From: Ignavibacteria bacterium
Lineage (GTDB): Bacteria; Bacteroidota; Ignavibacteria; Tepidaquicellales; Tepidaquicellaceae
Reading direction: 5' to 3'
NCBI GenBank assembly: GCA_016716125.1
Contig: JADJWZ010000022.1
Coordinates: 1-64,000 of the forward strand
Length of the DNA stretch: 64,000 nt
This document shows positions 47,520-55,623 of the stretch, piece by piece. Both the position numbers and the translations under genes were made by a program. Within the stretch, counting starts at the first letter, position 1. Each line of letters starts with the position of its first letter. Below the pieces are notes generated by a model. The model did no database searches. It had not been told where the DNA came from and saw nothing but the letters and a program-made list of their open reading frames with translations.

Positions 47520-48848
47520 TCACTTCAGTAGCAGCATTGATCTGCCGGTAACCTGTCTGCCGTCCGCTGACAGTCTGTAAAAGTAAACACCGCTTGAAAG
47601 TCCCGAAGCGTCAAATATAACTTCGTATCTGCCGGGAGATTTTTTTTCACTGAGAAGAGTTTTTATTTCATTACCAAGAATATCATAAATTTTGAGTTCA
47701 GTATGAACTAAACTGCTCCGACCGTTTACTGACCGGGGTATTTCAAATACAATTTTCGTAACGGGATTAAAAGGATTGGGATAATTCTGATGAAGTTTGT
47801 AATCTGAAATTTGAAATGTCTTAGTCGATGTAATATCAGTCATAGTAGTATTGTATTTATAAACCGCTCCGTGATCGCCGACACACCATCCGTAAGTTGT
47901 ATCAATGAACTGAATATCAAATATCGCTGATGAATCCGGTATATCCAGTTTATTCCAGTTGTCTCCCGAGTTCGAAGATCTGAATAATTTACTAAGATAA
48001 CCAATTGTGATCCAGCCGTCATTTCTTTTTCTGAAATCAATTGAAAGAGCCATACCGACATAGCCGAGATTTACATTGAAAGAAGACTGCCAGTTATTAT
48101 TTGTTCTGTAAAAGCTTGCGCCGAATTTAAAATCACCCGTAAGACAAATTGCAGTATCCGGGTGAAAAATATATATGTCGTTAACAGCATCAGGTCCGGT
48201 CGGCACCGGAACCCAGTTCCTTCCTTTGTTTACAGTCTTCCAGACAATACCTGCAATATCCTGTACGCCGCCTGTCGCATATCCCGTATCCTTATTCAGA
48301 AAAGTAATATGATTTACAGGAAATCCGTTAAATCCGTTTGAATCGGAAATTGCATCTGTCCATGACAAGCCGCCGTTTGCAGTGTATAGTATGAACTGCG
48401 GCGAACCGCCTATAAAACCGTTTAAGGAATCCAGATAAAATACAGACCCGTAAAATTCATTTGTATCGGGATAAATCTCTGATTCCCAGGTATCGCCGCC
48501 GTTGGTTGTTTTCAAAAGAAGCGTGCCGAAATATTCACCGGGTTCAGGATTGAATATCCATGCATTAGCCCAGCCAAGTCTTTCATTAATAAAATGCATT
48601 GAAATGATATCGTGAAAAGTATTTGAGTTCTGAATATTCCAGTTTCTCCCTGAGTCAGTGCTTTTCATGATCACACCGGAATCGCCTGATACCCAGCCTG
48701 TATTGGTATCAATAAAAAAACAATTAGAAAGTCTCTTAGTGGTCGGTGTGTTTTGTCTGAGCCAGTATTCCTGTGAAAAAACATTACTGCAGAATAAGGA
48801 TATTAGCGTAGCGGAAATAATTACGAATGAATAATTTTTAAATTTCAT
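47520..48848 (-). CDS. T9SS-secreted Ycf48/BNR-like propeller protein
   Basis: A 442-residue secreted protein with a signal peptide (1-25, FSQ). Residues about 27-330 form a propeller of Ycf48/photosystem II assembly factor type with Asp-box motifs KSTDSGRNW, KTTNGGDTW and RSSNSGDNW. The last 95 residues are a T9SS type A sorting domain (NYPNPFNPVTKIVFEIP, SGVYFYRLS). It is the minus half of divergent pair 1, sharing a 175-base promoter region with 49024..51879. It is related to the frameshifted gene at 58859..60182. Its ligand is unknown. Confidence -1.
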   Translation of the reverse strand: MKFKNYSFVIISATLISLFCSNVFSQEYWLRQNTPTTKRLSNCFFIDTNTGWVSGDSGVIMKSTDSGRNWNIQNSNTFHDIISMHFINERLGWANAWIFNPEPGEYFGTLLLKTTNGGDTWESEIYPDTNEFYGSVFYLDSLNGFIGGSPQFILYTANGGLSWTDAISDSNGFNGFPVNHITFLNKDTGYATGGVQDIAGIVWKTVNKGRNWVPVPTGPDAVNDIYIFHPDTAICLTGDFKFGASFYRTNNNWQSSFNVNLGYVGMALSIDFRKRNDGWITIGYLSKLFRSSNSGDNWNKLDIPDSSAIFDIQFIDTTYGWCVGDHGAVYKYNTTMTDITSTKTFQISDYKLHQNYPNPFNPVTKIVFEIPRSVNGRSSLVHTELKIYDILGNEIKTLLSEKKSPGRYEVIFDASGLSSGVYFYRLSADGRQVTGRSMLLLK

Positions 48849-49023
48849 ATATGATTTGTTAAAATCAATTTATGGAATTTGATTTTCTAATTCAATTAAT
48901 ATGCTTAACGTATAAATAATGTATACAATCTATATTCTGACTTGAATTAATAATTCTATTTGATTTAGTTGTCTAAATTTTTTTAAAACACATCTAAATA
49001 ATATTCTTTCGAAAGGGAATTTA

Positions 49024-51879
49024 ATGAAAAAATTGTTTCTCCTCATCCCGGTTATTGCAGTCGGGTTTTATTTCTTTACAGGTCAGTCACAGGAAGACAA
49101 ACCTGAAAAATGGAGCCGCGACCAAAGAACAACAGAGCTTCAGGATCTAAGCAAGGTAATGTCTGCTCCGCTGCCGGTGGAGTATGATAATTTTATACCT
49201 AATAATCAGCCGATGTATTACAACTCACCAAATGGTGTAACGGTTGTAAATCCAAACATCAGGGTTCTCCCGAGACAGACACCATTCAGTTATCAGACGG
49301 AAGTTATAATTACACGTCATCCGGGAAATCCTTTAATTATGTACGGATCTTCAAATGCAATCAGCAATGCCGGCGGAAGTTTGTTCATTTCAGAAGGCGC
49401 TTATGTAACCACTGACGGCGGTACTTCATGGTTCGGCAGCGATACTATGAAAAATACAGGCGGCAGCATACTTACCGGGCATGGCGGTGATCCGGGGATT
49501 ACAATCGATAAAGACGGAAGATTTATTATATCACATTTAGGCGGAGGTATAAAAGCAAACTATTCTACTAATAACGGACTGAACTGGTCAAATGACGTAA
49601 CAATAGTTACAGGATCTCAGGATAAAAATCTTACAACTACAGACGACTCACCAACAAGTCCATATTACCGCAGATCATATACTGCCTGGTCAAGATTTAC
49701 TGTTTCACTTCCGCCTATAGCTTTTTCTTACACAACAAACGGCGGAGTGAGCTGGTCAACAGCGGCAAATGTGAATACTCCTCCTTCAGGTCATTATTCC
49801 CAGGGAGTTGATCTGAGAACCGGTCCTAACGGCGAGGTTTATTTATGCTGGGCTGCACCTTTAGCTTCCAGTCCTTTTACGGAAGATTATTGCGGATTTG
49901 CAAAATCAACAAACGGAGGTGTCAACTGGACAGTAAACAACAATGCCTTTGATATGAACGGAATCAGAGGAAACTTACTTTCCACAAATATAAGAGTAAA
50001 CAGTTTTCCGAGGATTGATGTTGACAGAACATGCGGACCAAGAGCAGGCTGGATCTATATTGTCGTTTCACAAAAAAATCTTTCGCCTTCAGGATCGGAT
50101 GCGGATATTGTGATCCACAGATCCACAAACGGCGGAACATCATGGTCAGCCGGAATAAGGGTAAATCAGGACGCTTTGAATAACGGAAAGTCGCAGTGGT
50201 TCCCGGCTGTAAGAGTTGATGAATCAGGCGGCGTGAACGTTGTATATTATGATAACAGAGGAACTACAAACACAGACACGGCGGAAGTGTATATGTCAAG
50301 ATCAATGGACGGCGGCGTTACATGGACAGACATGAAAGTTTCAGACGCAAGATTCAGACCTACTTCACTGGCTATATCAGGTATTGCAAGCGGATATCAG
50401 GGCGATTACATTGGAATTACTTCAGGACTTGTCGAAGGAAACCCCGTTAATGGTAATCAAAGGATCTGGCCATTCTGGATGGATAACAGACTCGGCGGAT
50501 TCCAGTATCAGGCGTATACTGCAAAAGTGGAATTACTACCGACCAATCCCTGCACAGGCTGTGAAGATTTTGCAAGCGCAGCTTTTACTCCTGAATATTT
50601 TCATCTTGAATATACAGGCACTCAGCGCTGGAGCAGACAGAATCCAAGCGCATACGGAGCAGGAACAGGCAGCGCAAAGTTTGATTTCTTTAGTGATAAT
50701 GTAGGTGCGCCTCAGTCACTTATTACTGATTTTCAGGCGGTTACATCAGGTTTCTATCTGACTTTTGACCAGGCATATGCTCCATACGGCGCAGGTTTTC
50801 CCGGACCTGATACTTTAGTAGTGGAATCATCCGTAAACGGAGGATTTAGTTATACAACACGCGCAGTTTTACTCGGAAAATTTCCGGACGGCGGCGAGCT
50901 GAATACTGCACCGGCTACTACAAATGCTTTTGTTCCAACATCTTCACAATGGGCTCCAAAAATTTATTCCTTACCTGCGGGAACAAACAGAGTAAGACTA
51001 AGAGCTGAAAGCGGATTCGGAAATAATTTATATATCGATAATATTTGCGTGCAGGCATTACCAAATCCTGTTGCGAATAATTTATGTGATGCGCCTGAGG
51101 GATTTTTCAGACCATCTCCGCTTTCTATTGTACAGGATACGATTACTGTGTATCTGAAGAGAACTGATTTCCCGAATATTACTGTTGATTCATCAAAAAT
51201 GTATATGCTTAGTCATGGTTGTCAGAACTTTACTTTCAGTAATGCGTTAAGCGGAAATTATCATATGGTATTTAAGCACAGAAATTCAATTGAGACCTGG
51301 ACGAATGCCGGAATACCAAATTATACAAGAGGAACATTTTTTACTTATGATCTGATAAATAACAATGCTGTCGTTTACGGCGGCAATCAGACACAGATTC
51401 CGAGCTTTTCATTTTGGTTTAATTACAGCGGAGACTGTAACAGAGACGGCGTAATTGACATAGGTGATCTGACAATCATAGATAATGATGCATTTAATTT
51501 TGTATCAGGATATGAGCAGTCGGATGTAAACGGAGATAATTTCTCTGATCTTGCTGATTATGCTCTTGCAGATAACAATGCATTTAATATAGTTACAAGA
51601 ATTATTCCTCCGGGAGCAGCTCCTGAACCGCCAACTGTAAATAATGATGCGCCGGTATTCAACACTGAAGCGGAAAAAACAAAATACGAAATGCATCTGA
51701 AGTACATGAAGGAAAAAGTAACTGCAGAAGAAGTAACGAAAAATTCTGAGATGAATGAATTCCTGAAACTCAGAAATGAAAGAGAAAAGAACAGAACAGC
51801 GCCTGTGAAAAAATCTATTGATGTTAAGAATGATGTAAGAAGTAATACAGGCGGCAAAGGTGTTTCAATAGGACAATGA
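49024..51879 (+). CDS. Secreted Asp-box (BNR) protein with beta-sandwich, IETW-dockerin module and charged tail
   Basis: A 951-residue secreted protein with a signal peptide (1-22). Residues about 75-510 carry sialidase-like Asp-boxes (TTDGGTSW, STNGGVNW, SMDGGVTW) without the full sialidase catalytic set. Residues about 520-680 form a jelly-roll-like region with a cysteine-rich start CTGCEDF. The IETW-dockerin module (about 690-860) has NSIETWTN, SGDCNRDGVIDIGDL and DVNGDNFSDLADY. The last 90 residues are an acidic/basic helical tail ending GVSIGQ. There is no T9SS type A domain. The partner gene at 47520 is divergent. Confidence -1.
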   Translation: MKKLFLLIPVIAVGFYFFTGQSQEDKPEKWSRDQRTTELQDLSKVMSAPLPVEYDNFIPNNQPMYYNSPNGVTVVNPNIRVLPRQTPFSYQTEVIITRHPGNPLIMYGSSNAISNAGGSLFISEGAYVTTDGGTSWFGSDTMKNTGGSILTGHGGDPGITIDKDGRFIISHLGGGIKANYSTNNGLNWSNDVTIVTGSQDKNLTTTDDSPTSPYYRRSYTAWSRFTVSLPPIAFSYTTNGGVSWSTAANVNTPPSGHYSQGVDLRTGPNGEVYLCWAAPLASSPFTEDYCGFAKSTNGGVNWTVNNNAFDMNGIRGNLLSTNIRVNSFPRIDVDRTCGPRAGWIYIVVSQKNLSPSGSDADIVIHRSTNGGTSWSAGIRVNQDALNNGKSQWFPAVRVDESGGVNVVYYDNRGTTNTDTAEVYMSRSMDGGVTWTDMKVSDARFRPTSLAISGIASGYQGDYIGITSGLVEGNPVNGNQRIWPFWMDNRLGGFQYQAYTAKVELLPTNPCTGCEDFASAAFTPEYFHLEYTGTQRWSRQNPSAYGAGTGSAKFDFFSDNVGAPQSLITDFQAVTSGFYLTFDQAYAPYGAGFPGPDTLVVESSVNGGFSYTTRAVLLGKFPDGGELNTAPATTNAFVPTSSQWAPKIYSLPAGTNRVRLRAESGFGNNLYIDNICVQALPNPVANNLCDAPEGFFRPSPLSIVQDTITVYLKRTDFPNITVDSSKMYMLSHGCQNFTFSNALSGNYHMVFKHRNSIETWTNAGIPNYTRGTFFTYDLINNNAVVYGGNQTQIPSFSFWFNYSGDCNRDGVIDIGDLTIIDNDAFNFVSGYEQSDVNGDNFSDLADYALADNNAFNIVTRIIPPGAAPEPPTVNNDAPVFNTEAEKTKYEMHLKYMKEKVTAEEVTKNSEMNEFLKLRNEREKNRTAPVKKSIDVKNDVRSNTGGKGVSIGQ

Positions 51880-51904
51880 GGTAATTAGTTTTTAATTTAA
51901 TATC

Positions 51905-51938
51905 AAAGCCGTGAAAATTATTTCACGGCTTTTTTTTT
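51905..51938 (+). terminator. Rho-independent terminator after the Asp-box gene
   Basis: AAAGCCGTGAAA pairs with TTTCACGGCTTT around an ATTA loop and is followed by eight T. Its core at 51911..51926 is the exact reverse complement of the hairpin inside the 21-base array at 52631..52646. Confidence -1.
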
Positions 51939-52386
51939 AGATAAATTATACATCTGCAACAGATGATGTTTCTCTAATTTTTAAAATATTCTACCGGCAG
52001 GTTTTCCTGTTTTGTACTGAAATCTTTAAAAACAATTTTAAAATATTTAAAATTTGGGGAACGTCTGAAAAATTCGCCTGTCTGATATAATAAGGAGGGG
52101 AACTAACGAAAAATGAAAATCTAAAGATTCTCAAATAATAAGGAGAAGTAAAATTAAGGAATAATTATCAGAAATGAAGTAACTGGAAAGTTTTATAAAG
52201 AATGCGGAGACTTATTTAAAGAAACAGAAACGCATTGAAAGGAAAGCGTGAAATCAAATTAAGAATGATGAATGTGAAACGAAGCGGCGGAGAAATTGAA
52301 CAAAGGACTGCAAATTCTGAATAAAGCGGCGGAGAAACTGAATTAAGGGTTCTGATAAATGAAAAAAGAAGGGGAGAAGTAATAAA
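51939..52386. other. Purine-rich leader ahead of the 21-base array
   Basis: A 448-base stretch without a gene. From about 52090 the plus strand becomes markedly purine-rich and holds degenerate GGAGAA/AATAAGG stretches resembling the array units. A near-direct repeat AAGCGGCGGAGAAA occurs at about 52279 and again near 52326. A strong Shine-Dalgarno-like AAGGGGAGAAG lies about ten bases before the ATG at 52387. Confidence -1.
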
Positions 52387-52995
52387 ATGAAGAGTGAAAG
52401 TAAAATAATGAGGAGTGAAAACAAAATAATGAGGAGTGAAAACAAAATAATGAATAGTGAAAACAAAATAATGAGGAGTGAAAACAAAATAATGAAGAGT
52501 GAAAACAAAATAATGAAGAGTGAAAACAAAATAATGAAGAGTGAAAACAAAATAATGAAGACTGACAACAAAATAATGAAGAGTGAAAACAAAATAATGA
52601 AGAGTGAAAACAAAATAATGAGGAGAGAATGTGAAATAATTTTCACTGAAGACAAAATAATGGAGACTGAAGGTAAAATAATGGAGACTGAAGGTAAAAT
52701 AATGGAGACTGAAGGTAAAATAATGGAGACTGAAGGTAAAATAATGGAGACTGAAGGTAAAATAATGGCGGGTGAATGTAAAATAATGGCGGGTGAATGT
52801 AAAATAATGGAGGGTGAATGTAAAATAATGGAGGGTGAATGTAAAATAATGGAGGGTGAAAGTAAAATAATGGAAGGTGAAGGTAAAATAATGGCGGGTG
52901 AAGGTAAAATAATGGAGACTGAAGGTAAAATAATGGAGACTGAAGGTAAAATAAAATTGCGAAAAAGTAAAATAATTTTAAAAAGTGAAAAATTT
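52387..52995 (+). repeat. 27-unit, 21-base tandem array plus two degenerate units
   Basis: Each unit is AAAATAATG plus twelve partly variable bases, and units keep a 21-base register without a single indel over 27 copies. Blocks differ: units 1-12 carry mainly AGTGAAAAC-type ends (K/R-S-E-N in translation). Unit 13 is an interruption. Units 14-18 carry ACTGAAGGT ends, units 19-25 carry GGTGAATGT- or GGTGAAGGT-like ends, and the last return to ACTGAAGGT. Copies are clustered by type, as expected for stepwise amplification. Two further degenerate units lead to 52995. Confidence -1.
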
Positions 52996-53013
52996 TTCAC
53001 AAAAAAAGTTTGA
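52387..53013 (+). CDS. Heptapeptide-repeat protein encoded by the array (uncertain)
   Basis: A 208-residue frame with a good Shine-Dalgarno (AAGGGGAGAAG) and ATG. It is 27 heptads of consensus M-x-x-E-x-K-I, then a basic tail KLRKSKIILKSEKFFTKKV. Substitutions fall on positions 2, 3 and 5 of the heptad; M, E, K and I are nearly invariant. The single hydrophobic pair per heptad does not fit a classic a/d coiled coil. No signal peptide is seen. The frame-preserving register argues for a coding role, but the bias could also come from DNA-level constraint. The function is unknown. Confidence -1.
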   Translation: MKSESKIMRSENKIMRSENKIMNSENKIMRSENKIMKSENKIMKSENKIMKSENKIMKTDNKIMKSENKIMKSENKIMRRECEIIFTEDKIMETEGKIMETEGKIMETEGKIMETEGKIMETEGKIMAGECKIMAGECKIMEGECKIMEGECKIMEGESKIMEGEGKIMAGEGKIMETEGKIMETEGKIKLRKSKIILKSEKFFTKKV

Positions 53014-53429
53014 GTGGCATTAAAAAATGAGAAAAGATAAGATCCACTGAAATAAATTTCAAAAAATTGAAATATACAGTGAGCTGTAAAATTTTTTTTG
53101 TGTAAATGAATTTTTTTAATTTAATATTTACTCATTCTTTCCTCAAATCTAAAAGCAAATTGTGATAAAGAATATGCCCAATCTCTTATATGCATAGTCC
53201 ATTTTTTATGAAGATCCCGGAATGCCGGGTAATGCATTTTTTTAAAAGAATCATTACTTGGAAAAAGAGATTTGTTTTTAGATACTTTTCTAAATTGACG
53301 GTGATGTTTGTAGCTTTAGTTATTCGAGTTTAATTCAAGAGCAAAATTTTGTAATTTGTGCGGTGAATAAATCATCCATATCAGAAAAAGAATTAATTTC
53401 TTTCTATAATAATACAAGCCTTTAAGTAA
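53014..53429. other. Intergenic region between the array and the antiporter
   Basis: A 416-base AT-rich stretch. CCCGG (53216..53220) and CCGGG (53225..53229) form a small hairpin followed at distance by seven T, a weak terminator candidate. I see no open frame or recognisable RNA; the antiporter promoter should lie near 53350..53420. Confidence -1.
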
Positions 53430-55271
53430 ATGAAGACTAAGAGTATAAGAAAAAGTTATATTTTCTTTTTCGGATTAATTTTCCTGCTTGTGTATGGTTC
53501 CGGCGTATTCGCATCAGATAACGGATCAGGTTCGCAGACACTTCTTACCAGCATCGGTATTGCAATTATTGCCGCCTCTGTACTGGCATTCATTGCTCAT
53601 TTTTTAAAGCAGCCGCTTTTACTTGCTTATATTACGGCAGGTATTATCATAGGTCCTAAGATCGGGTTCGGGTTTATCGGAAATGAACATGACATAGAAA
53701 CCATTTCACACATCGGGCTGGTGCTGCTTTTATTCATGATTGGACTCGAGATAGACGTTAAGAAATTAAAAGAAGCGGGAAAGTCTTTATTTTTTGCAGG
53801 AACATTACAGTTTATCATATGCGTAACTCTCGGTTTGGGTTTTTTCTCATTGATTGGTTTTACAATGGGGGATGGAAATTACGATCTTTTGTATCTTGCA
53901 GTATGCTGCAGTCTGAGCAGTACCGCAATCGTTGTGAAACTCTTATACAGTAAGCTGGAGCTTGATACTCTTGCAGGACGCCTGACACTCGGAATACTGA
54001 TCTTTCAGGATATATGGGCGATCATAGCTCTCAGCATACAGGCAAATCTCGCAAGCCCTGATGTTATGTTAATCTTATTCTCATTTGTCAAAGGAGCGCT
54101 GGTTGTCTTAATAAGTCTTTTATTAAGTAGATATGTTCTGTCCCGGATATTCAGAGCTGTTGCAAAAACACCGGAGATAGTTCTTATCACCTCTCTCGGA
54201 TGGTGTTTCCTGATATGCGGTCTTTCCGGATACTTCGGGCTGTCGCTTGAAATGGGAGCGCTCATTGCCGGTGTAGCCATTTCAACATTTCCATATAATC
54301 ATGATGTGATCTCAAAAATAATTTATGTCAGAGATTTCTTTATTACATTATTCTTCGTTGCTCTGGGAATGATGATAACAAATCCGGCGGACAATCCTGA
54401 AGTATTAATATATTCCGCAGTTGCCGCTTTGTTTCTGATCGCGTCAAGATTTCTGTCAATTTACCCTGTCCTGTATGCATTGAAAAACGGGAACCGGGTG
54501 AGTCTGTTAACATCCATCAACCTTTCTCAGATCAGTGAATTCTCTCTTGTAATAGCTGCTCTTGGTCTTGCCGCAGGACATATCACGCAGGGAATACTGA
54601 CAATAATAATTTTTACTTTCGTTATTACATCAGTGGCGTCAACTTACATGATCAAGTACAGTGACCCTATCCAGAGATTACTCAGCAGGATAGTGGGTTT
54701 TATTGGATTCAGAGATATTGGAAGTGAAAAAAGTCAGACATTAGATTCCAGACAAAAGGAAATTGCAATACTTGGATTCTATACAACAGCCAGCTCTCTG
54801 ATAAATGAAATGGAATCTTTTGAATTAACAAATGAAGAAGGAGTTCAAATCCTTAATAAGGTTGTAGTCATTGACTTTAATCCTGAAGTACACAAAAAAC
54901 TTACCGGTAAAGGTATCAGGGCATATTATGGTGATATCAGTCATATTGATACGCTTCTTAATTCCGGAATAGAAAATGCTAAGATAGTTATTTCAACAAT
55001 TCCCGATTCCATCTTAGTCAATACAAATAATCTCAGGCTTCTGACAAATATAAAAAAAGTTAACCCACATGCAAAAATAATCGTTACAACCGAAAGTCCT
55101 AAACTCGCAATTGAACTTTACGAAAACGGCGCGCATTATGTCCTTATGCCGAGAGTTCTAACTGCGGAAAATCTAATGGAAGTGCTGATAACATTGCTGA
55201 ACCGAGACTCAAATGAGGCATTAAGAGAAGAACTTGAAATGCTGAAAGGAAGAAATGAGATACTGGAGTAA
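53430..55271 (+). CDS. CPA2 cation:proton antiporter with TrkA-N-like domain
   Basis: A 613-residue KefB-type protein. An N-terminal hydrophobic signal/anchor (10-27) precedes about 12 transmembrane helices of the CPA2 fold (e.g. LLAYITAGIIIGPKIGFGFIG; LSSTAIVVKLLY; GLSLEMGALIAGVAIS). A C-terminal TrkA-N-like Rossmann domain starts at about 445 with IAILGFYTTASSLINEME. Its usual GxGxxG loop is not present, so NAD binding may be lost or altered. It exchanges K+ or Na+ for protons in the inner membrane. It is monocistronic, between the array and an Asp-box gene. Confidence -1.
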   Translation: MKTKSIRKSYIFFFGLIFLLVYGSGVFASDNGSGSQTLLTSIGIAIIAASVLAFIAHFLKQPLLLAYITAGIIIGPKIGFGFIGNEHDIETISHIGLVLLLFMIGLEIDVKKLKEAGKSLFFAGTLQFIICVTLGLGFFSLIGFTMGDGNYDLLYLAVCCSLSSTAIVVKLLYSKLELDTLAGRLTLGILIFQDIWAIIALSIQANLASPDVMLILFSFVKGALVVLISLLLSRYVLSRIFRAVAKTPEIVLITSLGWCFLICGLSGYFGLSLEMGALIAGVAISTFPYNHDVISKIIYVRDFFITLFFVALGMMITNPADNPEVLIYSAVAALFLIASRFLSIYPVLYALKNGNRVSLLTSINLSQISEFSLVIAALGLAAGHITQGILTIIIFTFVITSVASTYMIKYSDPIQRLLSRIVGFIGFRDIGSEKSQTLDSRQKEIAILGFYTTASSLINEMESFELTNEEGVQILNKVVVIDFNPEVHKKLTGKGIRAYYGDISHIDTLLNSGIENAKIVISTIPDSILVNTNNLRLLTNIKKVNPHAKIIVTTESPKLAIELYENGAHYVLMPRVLTAENLMEVLITLLNRDSNEALREELEMLKGRNEILE

Positions 55272-55623
55272 AGCGATCCGCTAAATAAATTTGATGATCC
55301 GTATTAATCAGGTGAGTTAAAGTTATGATACAAAAAAAATGTTACTTCAGGTTAGCAGACAGATTTAAAGAGCAATGTAAAATTTTTGATTGTAATTCAG
55401 AACTGACTTGATATAACTATTTAAAATTCATTTTTTATACCGCCTCAAAATATTTCCTATTAAAAGAAGCGCTCCCGAAATCTTTATTCAGATTAAAATT
55501 TACCTAAGAACATTTTACAGATCGAATTCAAATTCAGACTTCTGTATTTTGAATTTTCAAATACATAATTACTTTAATCAGAGAATTTTATAAATATATA
55601 TTTATTAATTAAACAAACTAAAA
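55272..55623. other. Intergenic region upstream of the second Asp-box gene
   Basis: A 352-base AT-rich stretch without a plausible frame. Unlike the other two plus-strand Asp-box genes, this one has no divergent Ycf48-like partner in its upstream region. Confidence -1.

Noticed and set aside
52387..52995. CRISPR array
   Set aside because: Units are contiguous 21-base repeats without unique spacers, and no cas gene is near.
52254..53000. Minus-strand 248-residue frame of IILPSVS/IILFSL repeats as a gene
   Set aside because: It is the mirror of the 21-base register; it has no Shine-Dalgarno-like upstream region, and its start and end have no protein-like features.
52387..53013. Long coiled coil encoded by the array
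   Set aside because: Only one adjacent I-M hydrophobic pair occurs per heptad; a and d positions are not both hydrophobic.
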